Below are positions 1 through 6,737 of a stretch of DNA of 36,708 nt, in pieces (position 1 is the stretch's first letter; each line of letters begins with the position of its first letter). The notes under the pieces are model-generated. The model was not told where the DNA came from and made no database searches. It saw nothing but the letters and a program-made list of their open reading frames with translations. Source of the stretch: Nitrospiraceae bacterium UBA2166 (lineage in GTDB: Bacteria; Nitrospirota; Nitrospiria; Nitrospirales; UBA2166); contig DCWI01000103.1 of NCBI GenBank assembly GCA_002328825.1, positions 1 through 36,708 of the forward strand, in the 5' to 3' direction. Position numbers and translations under genes: made by a program.

Positions 1-485
1 TCGTATTGGTTGAACTTGAGGCCGCCATGATGCATGGCGAAGAACAGAAATTCGGACCGTTTGATCTTTCAGCGTTTGGACAGCCTCATCGGAGTTTCTC
101 TAAGCCTATGTCTGGGGCAGTTGATGCTCTTACTTCCGTATCAAAACGAGCCGCATTGCTGTATCTTTTTGTCGGTAATGTCTCCCAATCTTCTGATGTG
201 CGCGAGTGGCTTTCTGAACATGCTTTTCCGTCCGGTCCGGTGTTCATGCTGCAGTCTGGAACGGGTGCTTTGGGATCAAAGGTTGAAAAGTGGAAGGAGC
301 AAGGTTGGGTACAGATTAAGGCTGGAATTAGTCGTGATACCAATGTTGTTGATGAATATGTGGACCAAGAACTCCAAGTAGTGTTGGTGATGGGTGAGGA
401 TGATGAAGGGGATATTCCTGAAGGGGCATCAGTAGTGTCAGAGTGGAAAGATATTGAGGCGCTGAAAGCGCTGAGACTCAAATGA
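1..485 (+). CDS. C-terminal part of a HAD/LNS2-like hydrolase (partial)
   Basis: The frame is open to the left edge of the window, so the gene starts upstream. The TTG at 6 is only the first possible start inside the window and is not a convincing one. About 160 residues are visible. A segment reading KPMSGAVDAL, then a hydrophobic strand (LLYLFVGN), then a WLSEHAFPSGPVF block recalls the later part of App1/LNS2-like HAD phosphatases, where a helix-strand unit is followed by a 'gfP.GP' turn. The DxD catalytic motif expected upstream is outside the window, so activity cannot be judged. The C-terminus is acidic. The stop codon overlaps the next gene's ATG (ATGA at 482-485), which indicates an operon with translational coupling. 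The family call is tentative; a hypothetical protein is the safe fallback. Confidence 0.55.
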   Translation, partial: VLVELEAAMMHGEEQKFGPFDLSAFGQPHRSFSKPMSGAVDALTSVSKRAALLYLFVGNVSQSSDVREWLSEHAFPSGPVFMLQSGTGALGSKVEKWKEQGWVQIKAGISRDTNVVDEYVDQELQVVLVMGEDDEGDIPEGASVVSEWKDIEALKALRLK

Positions 486-1432
486 TGCCAACGACAATTG
501 GCGTTGGCATCTTTCAAGTGCTAGTCGTGTCTATTTTCCTCATGAACTCGGGGTGTATTGGATCTGATGTTCAATGGGGGCCAGGTGATCCTCGATATGT
601 TCAAGGTAATTTTGTCAATGTTGCCGGAAAAAAAACCTTCTACATCGATCGCGGGGACGGTCCGGTGGTCGTACTTCTGCATGGGTTGCCCTTGTCCTCT
701 TGGGAATGGCGCAAGTTTATTCCCGTTTTGGCTGCAAACTATCGGGTAATTGCTCTAGATTTATATGGCTTTGGCTACTCGGATAGGCCTCGAGATGCGG
801 ACTATTCTTGGTCGGCGTATGGGGAATGGCTCAACAGTTTTTTGGAAGCTATGAACATTGATCGTGCAGCATTTGTCGTGACTGATATCGCTGGCCCGAT
901 TAGTTTTGAACTACTCGCGGCGCATCCTGAGAAGGTTAGTGGTTTGGTAATTACCAATACATGGTACACCAATGAGGCATTCCATATGCCGTTTTTGCTC
1001 AAGTTGTTGATGTGGTCGTCGACGGGATGGATGGGTGTCTATGCCACCAATCGGCCAATGGTTGATGTGCAAACTAGGGTGTTGTTCGCGGACACCGAAA
1101 AAAGCAATGGGGAGTTCGGCGACCAAGTGTGGATGAGCGTCAAAACCATCCAATCTAGGAAAATATTACAGAAGGTGTTGAGAGGATTTCAATTCGATCA
1201 TCAAAGTATGTTTCGGAGAAGCCTGCAATCATTTGATGGGCCAGTCCTTCTCGCCTGGGGAGAGCAAGATCCTGCTATTCCTCCAGAAAATGTCGATTTA
1301 TTTAAACTGATATTGCCGCAGTCTGAGATTGAACGATATTCCGATGCTGGCCACTTCATTGCGCAAGAAAAGCCACAGGATTTTTCAGCACGAATTCTCA
1401 AATTCCTTGATCGACATCGAGACAAACTGTGA
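482..1432 (+). CDS. alpha/beta hydrolase with Asp nucleophile, haloalkane dehalogenase/epoxide hydrolase-like, exported
   Basis: This is a 316-residue alpha/beta-hydrolase. The N-terminus is hydrophobic and ends in a Cys at about residue 25 (NSGC), so it may be a lipoprotein, though the lipobox is imperfect. The oxyanion-hole motif HGLP is at 67-70. The nucleophile-elbow region reads VTDIAGP with Asp135 where serine hydrolases have Ser. Asp263 (GEQDP) and His291 (AGH) complete a triad. An Asp nucleophile is typical of haloalkane dehalogenases, fluoroacetate dehalogenases and epoxide hydrolases. The HGNP Asn and the Trp after the nucleophile, which stabilise halide in classical dehalogenases, are replaced by Leu and Ile. 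Epoxide or ester hydrolysis is therefore as likely as dehalogenation, and the substrate is unknown. Translation is coupled to the gene in front by an ATGA overlap. Confidence 0.85.
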   Translation: MMPTTIGVGIFQVLVVSIFLMNSGCIGSDVQWGPGDPRYVQGNFVNVAGKKTFYIDRGDGPVVVLLHGLPLSSWEWRKFIPVLAANYRVIALDLYGFGYSDRPRDADYSWSAYGEWLNSFLEAMNIDRAAFVVTDIAGPISFELLAAHPEKVSGLVITNTWYTNEAFHMPFLLKLLMWSSTGWMGVYATNRPMVDVQTRVLFADTEKSNGEFGDQVWMSVKTIQSRKILQKVLRGFQFDHQSMFRRSLQSFDGPVLLAWGEQDPAIPPENVDLFKLILPQSEIERYSDAGHFIAQEKPQDFSARILKFLDRHRDKL

Positions 1433-1503
1433 CATCCCGGCTTTTAGTATTGCTTCGTAGCGTATTGTCGCAAGGCGGGTCTCATTGAGAAAAGGTTTTA
1501 AAT

Positions 1504-1532
1504 CACACATCATCACATGCGTGGGATGTGTG
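1504..1532. terminator. Nested hairpin in a convergent intergenic region
   Basis: CACACATC (1504-1511) pairs perfectly with GATGTGTG (1525-1532). Inside it CAC (1514-1516) pairs with GTG (1521-1523) around ATGC. It lies in the 161-bp gap between two convergent genes, where a bidirectional terminator is expected. There is no long U tract on either side, so the call rests on position and symmetry. A second weaker repeat, ACGAAG at 1551-1556 with CTTCGT at 1572-1577, follows. Confidence 0.4.
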
Positions 1533-1593
1533 CAAGAGAGAAGGAGTTTGACGAAGTCCGTTTCACTTTGTCTTCGTAGAAAGGCACGTTGAT

Positions 1594-1905
1594 TTATCCG
1601 GGGATAAGCAGTCGCTCAACAACCTTCCCCTTAACTATGTGGCTCTCCATAATTTCCGTCACATCGTTTTCTGATCCAACCCAGTACCAGACCCCATCGG
1701 GATAGACGACTACTGCTGGTCCATACATGCAGTGGTCTAGGCATCCGGCTTTGTTTGCGCGTACTTTCTCTTTGAGACCTAGGCGATCAATTTCCTGTTT
1801 AAAAAAATCACGAAAATGCTCGGAATCGTTATTGGCACAACACCCTCGAGGGTCGCCATTCGGTCGCTGGTTAGTACAGATAAATATGTGGTATGTAAAT
1901 CGCAT
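1594..1905 (-). CDS. Thioredoxin-like 2Fe-2S ferredoxin
   Basis: A 103-residue protein of the thioredoxin-fold [2Fe-2S] ferredoxin family (Shethna-protein/NuoE-like fold). Cysteines fall at 10 (IFICTN), 22-23 (RGCCA), 55 and 59 (AGCLDHCMYGP). The GCLDxCxxGP block is the family signature, and the four ligands are most likely Cys10, Cys22 or 23, Cys55 and Cys59. The VVVYPDGVWY strand-turn is also characteristic. It should be a small cytoplasmic electron carrier; its partners are unknown. It starts 5 bp after the stop of the TPR lipoprotein gene, so the two are probably co-transcribed, although no strong Shine-Dalgarno sequence is visible. Confidence 0.88.
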   Translation of the reverse strand: MRFTYHIFICTNQRPNGDPRGCCANNDSEHFRDFFKQEIDRLGLKEKVRANKAGCLDHCMYGPAVVVYPDGVWYWVGSENDVTEIMESHIVKGKVVERLLIPG

Positions 1906-1910
1906 TATGG

Positions 1911-2582
1911 CTATTGTGTTTCTGCAGACTGCAGTGTGTCCGTGTTTTCTGATGGGACAATGTCTGAATATAGTGCCGCGAGGTTCTCAACTACCATTTT
2001 TACTTCTGGATCATCAGAGCCGAGTGAAGATTCGAGAATAGCCAACGCCTGCGCATGGTGACTGGCTGCTTTAGTTAGGCGACTTTGAGCAGCATATAGT
2101 CTGGCAAGATTATTGATACTTCGACCGACATCAGGGTGTTGGTCTCCTATAGTTGAAACGAGGATTTTATGTGCTCGTTCGTGTATATCTACGGCTTCGT
2201 CGAGCTTGTTTTGGCTTAAGAAAAAGTCACCAAGGTAGGTGAGTGTTCGCCCTACCTCTAGATTGTCCTCACCAAGTGCTTGCTCTTGTATGGCTAATGC
2301 CTGGAGATGATGGGTCTCAACTTGATCATGCTCTTTTTTGCCATAGGCAACCATAGCCAGTGTATTATGAACGTGTGCAACGTCTGCATGGCTTTTCCCA
2401 ATGGAGTTTTCTGCTTTTGTGAGGGCTTTCTTTGCGAGGGTTTCAGCTTCCACAAAATCCCCATTTTCGAGAGACTTTGCAGCTTCTCGTTGCAATGTGA
2501 TCCAATCTCGGTCGTCGGTACACCCGATTGAGATGAACATGATCAGGGAAAAGAATGCAGTCGTAGTGATTAGTTTTCGCAT
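1911..2582 (-). CDS. TPR-repeat lipoprotein (kinesin-light-chain-type repeats)
   Basis: This 223-residue protein has a basic start (MRKLITTTAFF), a hydrophobic stretch and Cys21 in ISIGC. That suggests lipid anchoring, although the -3 residue is Ser rather than Leu. From about residue 30 to 205 it is built of 42-residue TPR units of the kinesin-light-chain type. These are recognised by recurring 'A..LA....A......G..HP.V' patterns such as IGKSHADVAHVHNTLA, LGEDNLEVGRTLTYLG and IGDQHPDVGRSINNLA. TPR proteins of this type are protein-protein scaffolds at the membrane or in the periplasm. A GGGGA stretch upstream of the ATG may act as the ribosome-binding site. No enzymatic motif is seen. It sits between a putative membrane protein and a ferredoxin in one minus-strand run. 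Confidence 0.88.
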   Translation of the reverse strand: MRKLITTTAFFSLIMFISIGCTDDRDWITLQREAAKSLENGDFVEAETLAKKALTKAENSIGKSHADVAHVHNTLAMVAYGKKEHDQVETHHLQALAIQEQALGEDNLEVGRTLTYLGDFFLSQNKLDEAVDIHERAHKILVSTIGDQHPDVGRSINNLARLYAAQSRLTKAASHHAQALAILESSLGSDDPEVKMVVENLAALYSDIVPSENTDTLQSAETQ

Positions 2583-2635
2583 GCCGTATTTTCCCCTACG
2601 AGGAGACCCGTTTTATAGATTAGTACCATACCACC

Positions 2636-3163
2636 CTAATAGTCATCTTCTTTGAAGTCAATGACGGCGAATCCTAAGAAAAAGTCTGCAATCTCGGCTA
2701 GGTCAATGGCAGCCTCAGCTCCTATAAAGCCAAGATGGACTGTCGTCCCTACTTCCATTGTCCCACGTTGTCGTCCACCCATGTAGGCTACGCTGGCTCC
2801 AGCGGTGAATGGTTCTGACTCCGTATATAAGATGCCATAGCGAGGATTCCAGATTCCTGATTCTTTGCCGAGTCCAATGCGTACGGTTGAGTAGCTTTCA
2901 ACCCCAGCCTGGAGTACTTTGGTCGCTCGTACATTGATACCATACCCTAGTCCAAAACCGACGTTCATGCGGAAAATGTCAAAGATATCAAAAATACGGT
3001 TTACTGGATACAAGAGCGCCATGACAACAGTGGAATGATCTGGGCTTCGTGTGAGCGCGTCATTGGCACTTCGCGCTTCAGTAATTGCGGGGCGTGTCGA
3101 ATTTATACATAAGCAGACAAGGATAGCGCTGGCGAAAATGATGTTTTGGAATTGAGGATGCAT
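2636..3163 (-). CDS. Secreted protein of unknown function, possibly outer-membrane associated
   Basis: A 175-residue protein with an N-terminal hydrophobic segment (about residues 8-22, FASAILVCLCI) likely to be a signal peptide. The rest is rich in Gly and alternating hydrophobics (NVGFGLGYGINV, AGASVAYMGG, VHLGFIGAEAAID), consistent with short amphipathic beta strands or a small membrane-associated domain. A LLYPVNRIFDIFDIFRMNVGFG segment resembles a conserved block in secreted hypothetical proteins of environmental bacteria; no function is known to me. The start codon directly follows the stop of the preceding gene with no spacing (TAG/ATG at 3161-3166), so the two are translationally linked and may act together. 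Confidence 0.7.
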   Translation of the reverse strand: MHPQFQNIIFASAILVCLCINSTRPAITEARSANDALTRSPDHSTVVMALLYPVNRIFDIFDIFRMNVGFGLGYGINVRATKVLQAGVESYSTVRIGLGKESGIWNPRYGILYTESEPFTAGASVAYMGGRQRGTMEVGTTVHLGFIGAEAAIDLAEIADFFLGFAVIDFKEDDY

Positions 3164-3739
3164 CTAGAATATTTCCTCGTAGGGTGAGGTAACGTAACAC
3201 GCATCGCGTTGACCTATTTTGAAGAAGGACACGATAACCGGGATGCTTACATTTTCTGCAAATTGTATGGATACTGAAGTTGTCACGGCTTTTGGTACAG
3301 CCGCAACTGCAATTGGTAACCAGGTGGTGATGGCATCATCTAACAATAGACTTAATGTGTCAGGATCATGCTGACACAACGCTTCTTGCAACGCCTGAAA
3401 CACTTGAGCTACAGCCTTCTGTGGTTTTAAGCGGAGAACGGTTGAGGTTGGGGGATGGTGATGAGGAAAGTCGATAGCCGATTCATTGTGAGCAATGAGC
3501 AATGCTGGTTCAAGAAGAGTTGAAAGTTGGATGGGTTTTTCCGCTTCAAACAAGAGCGTGAGGTTAGACCGTGTGAGTAGTGCATTGCCACGCGTTTTCG
3601 CGTGCGCCATCTGTTTTGGTGAAAAAGTTATTGATTGCCAGGACACGTCTTCATCGATGACAGGGGGGGGGGTTGCAAACACAATTACTGGTGTTCCCCA
3701 CAGAAGAAAAAAAACTATGCTCGAACATAGGATCCTCAT
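3164..3739 (-). CDS. Secreted protein of unknown function with homopolymeric C tract
   Basis: A 191-residue protein with a clear signal peptide: MRILCSS, a hydrophobic core, then cleavage predicted after VFA at residue 22. The mature protein begins TPPPVIDED, and the prolines are encoded by ten consecutive C residues (G10 on the plus strand, 3663-3672). No known domain is recognised. The mature part has a long hydrophobic-aliphatic stretch near 150-165 (TTWLPIAVAAVPKAV) and ends in SPYEEIF. It is 51 bp downstream of the aldo/keto reductase and directly abuts the next secreted gene. The homopolymer could permit slippage that switches expression, or it may simply be an error-prone site in assembly. 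Confidence 0.68.
   Translation of the reverse strand: MRILCSSIVFFLLWGTPVIVFATPPPVIDEDVSWQSITFSPKQMAHAKTRGNALLTRSNLTLLFEAEKPIQLSTLLEPALLIAHNESAIDFPHHHPPTSTVLRLKPQKAVAQVFQALQEALCQHDPDTLSLLLDDAITTWLPIAVAAVPKAVTTSVSIQFAENVSIPVIVSFFKIGQRDACYVTSPYEEIF
3663..3672. repeat. Homopolymer of ten G (C10 on the coding strand)
   Basis: An uninterrupted run of ten G on the plus strand lies inside the minus-strand gene at 3164-3739, at codons 23-26 immediately after the predicted signal-peptide cleavage site. Gain or loss of one base would shift the frame for almost the whole mature protein. Confidence 0.9.
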
Positions 3740-3790
3740 ATTTCTAATGTCTAAGGGACTCCGGTGTGCTACCCAGTAATAGTGTCATGT

Positions 3791-4669
3791 TTAGGTAAGT
3801 GTGCCAAAATGAGGTCCCCAATTGTTTGCCAAGGCTTTTCCGACGGGGGCGAGTGTGACCAGCTCTCGTGGAGAGATAGGTGTGAAATTTATCGCACGCG
3901 TGACGTTTTGGTGTAGTTCGTTTCGTGTTGACATGCCGATGATCGAGCAGGAAACCTGTGGAAGGCTTAGTGCATATCGAAACGCGATATCAAGGTACTT
4001 CGTTGGTATATTGCGATTACTCAATCCTGCAAAGAACGATTTTTCTTGTCCGCCAAACACCTTCATTGCGACCAACCCTATTTGTTTTCGCGCAGCAATG
4101 GGAAGAACTTGTTCTTCAAAATTGTAAGTATGCCGGTCGACGAAGTTGGTCGCACTCATCAAAACATCAAATTCATATTGCTGAATCGCCTTCACAAAGC
4201 GGTGTGGACGGTTGTGTCCTGAGATGCCGACGAATCGTGCTAGCCCTTGTGCTTTGGCTTGCATCAATGAGGGGTATACTCCTCGTCGGCTGAAGACTTG
4301 AGATGGATCCATTTTGTCATGCCCCAAACTATGGACAAATACTAGGTCAGTATGGTCTGTTTGAAGTTCTTTGAGATTGTGTTCCAGTAAACGTAACGCT
4401 TTTTCGCCATTAGGCTCAAAGCATTTGGTTACAAGAAAGACCTCGTTTCGTCGTTCTTTTAGCACAGGACCGAGATACTCTTGGGCACGTCCATATCCAG
4501 CAAATTCAGGGGCTGTATCGATATAGGTCACTCCGAGGCTGATGGCTTCATGAAAAATGGAAGCCGCATCTTTAGCATTACGCCTGTTTCCAATTGGAGC
4601 TGTCCCAAATCCCAAAATTGGAACGCTGATTCCAGTTTTTCCAAGAATTCGTTGAGGGATCTTTGTCAT
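3791..4669 (-). CDS. Aldo/keto reductase
   Basis: A 292-residue NAD(P)H-dependent aldo/keto reductase of the TIM-barrel superfamily. The tetrad is visible: Asp51 (YIDTAPEF), Tyr59 (AGYG), Lys82 (VTKC) and His113 (FVHSLG). The entry ILGKTGISVPILGFGTAPIG and the SCSIIGMST cofactor-end block are typical. I chose the ATG at 4669 because AAGGTGA lies at good spacing upstream. The frame could extend 12 codons to 4705, but that would overlap the divergent peptidase start. The substrate is unknown; bacterial family members reduce varied aldehydes and ketones. It heads a minus-strand run leading into two secreted proteins, a TPR lipoprotein and a ferredoxin. Its start is only 24 bp from the start of the divergent gene. 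Confidence 0.9.
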   Translation of the reverse strand: MTKIPQRILGKTGISVPILGFGTAPIGNRRNAKDAASIFHEAISLGVTYIDTAPEFAGYGRAQEYLGPVLKERRNEVFLVTKCFEPNGEKALRLLEHNLKELQTDHTDLVFVHSLGHDKMDPSQVFSRRGVYPSLMQAKAQGLARFVGISGHNRPHRFVKAIQQYEFDVLMSATNFVDRHTYNFEEQVLPIAARKQIGLVAMKVFGGQEKSFFAGLSNRNIPTKYLDIAFRYALSLPQVSCSIIGMSTRNELHQNVTRAINFTPISPRELVTLAPVGKALANNWGPHFGTLT

Positions 4670-4693
4670 CGTGGTCACCTTATCACCAGAGTT

Positions 4694-5644
4694 TTGGAGC
4701 GTCAATTTCTCGGGTTTCTGTTTGTTTTTTGCCTTCTTCTTTACCCAAGTCTCCTGAATGCTGAGAATCTTCCCCTCCTGATTTTTAAAGCGCCGGAATC
4801 ATTGCAGCCCATTACTAAGCGCTTAAGTGCTATGGGATGGCCTTATTACAGCTATGCTATGCAGCTGGCTGGCCTGGGGCATCCTGGACCGGCCATTCAC
4901 GTTTATGTGGTGTTGGAATCCGCTCAGTTTGGGGCACAATTCCCATCTTGGGTATCGGGATTTGCTAATGGAGAAGCGAGTACAATTGTGCTGTTTGCGG
5001 AGCGCGTGCATTCTTACCCAGCTAGAGCAATTGAGGATCTTCTCGTTCACGAGGTTTCTCACATCTTAAACTATCGTGCTACTCATGGGGGAGGTATTCC
5101 GCGATGGTTTGATGAAGGCATTGCCACTATTGCGGCTCGTACCTGGGATATCGAAGATCAAGCTAGGCTGCTATGGGCTATAGGTGATCGCAATGAGTTT
5201 TCACTCGAGCGGATGAATGCGTTTTTTCGTGGAGATGTTTCTTCCGTTCGCCGAGGGTATGTATTATCAGCGGGGTTTGTCCGGGACATCATTCAGGAGT
5301 ATGGGCACAATGTACCAAGGCAAATTTTGTCGCTTGTCGCGCAAGGTGTGCCTTTTCCTACTGCGTTTCAACAGATTGTATCGCTCTCGCCAGACCAAGC
5401 AGTGGAGGTGTTTGTAGATAGGCAATCTGTGTGGCTGAGCTGGGTGCCACTTGTAACCAGCAATTTTATGGTCTGGATAGGAATTTCAATGTTGGCATTC
5501 GTTGTGTTTGGGATGCATGTTCGACGACTCAAAGCTCGTCGGCGACAGCAAGAAGAGGAGGAGCAAGATGATTGGGGTTTTGACTATGGAGAGCTTGAAC
5601 AACCTACCGGAGTTGAGTGGGATGATAGATCACGTGATAGTTAA
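4694..5644 (+). CDS. Peptidase MA-like gluzincin metalloprotease, membrane anchored
   Basis: I place the start at TTG 4694, giving 316 residues with a clean signal peptide (MERQFLGFLFVF... LLNA|EN, cleavage near residue 24). Upstream the frame stays open but runs antisense to the reductase. The zinc site is HEVSH (His119, Glu120, His123) plus Glu141 in RWFDEG, the gluzincin arrangement of the peptidase MA family (Peptidase_MA_2 type). A single transmembrane helix (about 256-275) precedes a basic then strongly acidic tail (RRLKARRRQQEEEEQDD). The catalytic domain therefore probably faces the periplasm and the charged tail the cytoplasm. A role in protein turnover in the cell envelope is inferred; substrates are unknown. 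The Shine-Dalgarno signal for TTG is weak, so the exact start is uncertain. Confidence 0.82.
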   Translation: MERQFLGFLFVFCLLLYPSLLNAENLPLLIFKAPESLQPITKRLSAMGWPYYSYAMQLAGLGHPGPAIHVYVVLESAQFGAQFPSWVSGFANGEASTIVLFAERVHSYPARAIEDLLVHEVSHILNYRATHGGGIPRWFDEGIATIAARTWDIEDQARLLWAIGDRNEFSLERMNAFFRGDVSSVRRGYVLSAGFVRDIIQEYGHNVPRQILSLVAQGVPFPTAFQQIVSLSPDQAVEVFVDRQSVWLSWVPLVTSNFMVWIGISMLAFVVFGMHVRRLKARRRQQEEEEQDDWGFDYGELEQPTGVEWDDRSRDS

Positions 5645-5784
5645 AAATTAATGCTCTGGGTTTGGCTATTTTCTCGGTGAAGGGAGCAGGTTTCATTTTC
5701 TCTTAACACATAACAAAGCTATCCGAGCAATTCACTTTTACGATCGTATAGAATAAAAGGGGATGAATTGAGGAGCATGATTGT

Positions 5785-6735
5785 ATGGCAGATGTTGGAC
5801 TTGTCTATCACCCTGATTTTTTAAAACACAAAACAGGCCACATGCATCCGGAGCGGCCTGAGAGACTTACTGCAATTATGTCATTGCTTGAGGAAGAGCG
5901 ACTGACGGAAAAGTTAACAATAATTAAACCGGAACCTGCAGACGAATGTTGGATCACGAGCGTGCATTCTTTGCAACATGTGGCGTCATTGCGTGCTGTG
6001 GGGAGGAAAGCCGAAAATGATCTTACCTACATTGATGGAGACACTCCACTATCGCGGGATTCGCTTCATGTAGCGTTTTTAGCCGTAGGAGGGGTTCTTG
6101 CAGGGATTGATGCGGTAATGAATGGTGAGGTGCGTTCGGTGTTTTGTGCCGTTCGTCCCCCTGGGCATCATGCCGAACCGACACGCGCGATGGGGTTCTG
6201 TCTCTTTAATAATGTAGCGATTGGCGCGCGCTATTTTCAGAAACGTTATGGGCTCAGGAAGATTCTTATTGTCGATTGGGATGTTCATCATGGCAATGGA
6301 ACTCAAGAGGCTTTTTACAAAGACCCGTCTGTTTTGTTTTTTAGCACGCATCAGTACCCCTTATACCCAGGCACCGGTCGGGATGATGAACAGGGTCTTG
6401 GAGCGGGGTTAGGCTCGACGATTAATATTCCGATGAGGGCAGGAAGTGGAGATGAAGAATATATCGAGGTATTCAATAGTAGACTAATTCCGGTGGCAAA
6501 AGAGTTTGAGCCTGACGCAGTCATTATTTCAGCAGGGTTTGACGCTCATCGAAATGATTCGCTTGCAAGTATGAGACTGACAGAAGAAGGGTATGCAAAA
6601 CTTTCGCGTATTGTGAAAGAGATTGCTGAGGAACATGCAGGTGGGCGAGTGATCTCTTGTCTTGAGGGAGGGTATCACCTAGAATCGACTTCAAAATCTA
6701 TTTGTCGCCACATCAAGGTTTTGATGGATATGTAG
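5785..6735 (+). CDS. Histone deacetylase-family Zn-dependent deacetylase (AcuC/HDAC-like)
   Basis: A 316-residue member of the arginase/deacetylase fold, close in length to bacterial HDAC-like amidohydrolases. Motifs in order: HPERPERL (21-28), RPPGHHA with the His128-His129 charge relay, DWDVHHGNG carrying zinc ligands Asp166 and His168, Asp253 (SAGFDAH) as third ligand, and Tyr297 (EGGYH) as the transition-state Tyr. All catalytic residues are present, so it should be active. Likely substrates are acetylated proteins (AcuC deacetylates acetyl-CoA synthetase in Bacillus) or acetylpolyamines; the sequence does not decide. A GAGGAG sequence 10 nt upstream supports the ATG at 5785. The cytochrome gene follows within 3 bp, and a rhodanese follows that. 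Confidence 0.93.
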   Translation: MADVGLVYHPDFLKHKTGHMHPERPERLTAIMSLLEEERLTEKLTIIKPEPADECWITSVHSLQHVASLRAVGRKAENDLTYIDGDTPLSRDSLHVAFLAVGGVLAGIDAVMNGEVRSVFCAVRPPGHHAEPTRAMGFCLFNNVAIGARYFQKRYGLRKILIVDWDVHHGNGTQEAFYKDPSVLFFSTHQYPLYPGTGRDDEQGLGAGLGSTINIPMRAGSGDEEYIEVFNSRLIPVAKEFEPDAVIISAGFDAHRNDSLASMRLTEEGYAKLSRIVKEIAEEHAGGRVISCLEGGYHLESTSKSICRHIKVLMDM

Positions 6736-6737
6736 TT

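Noticed and set aside
1433..1593. tRNA or small structured RNA gene
   Set aside because: The repeats do not form a cloverleaf, and no CCA end or T-loop consensus is seen. The other gaps were also scanned for tRNA signatures without success.
4481..4693. N-terminal extension of the gluzincin peptidase
   Set aside because: It is antisense to the aldo/keto reductase, and the signal peptide begins at the TTG 4694.
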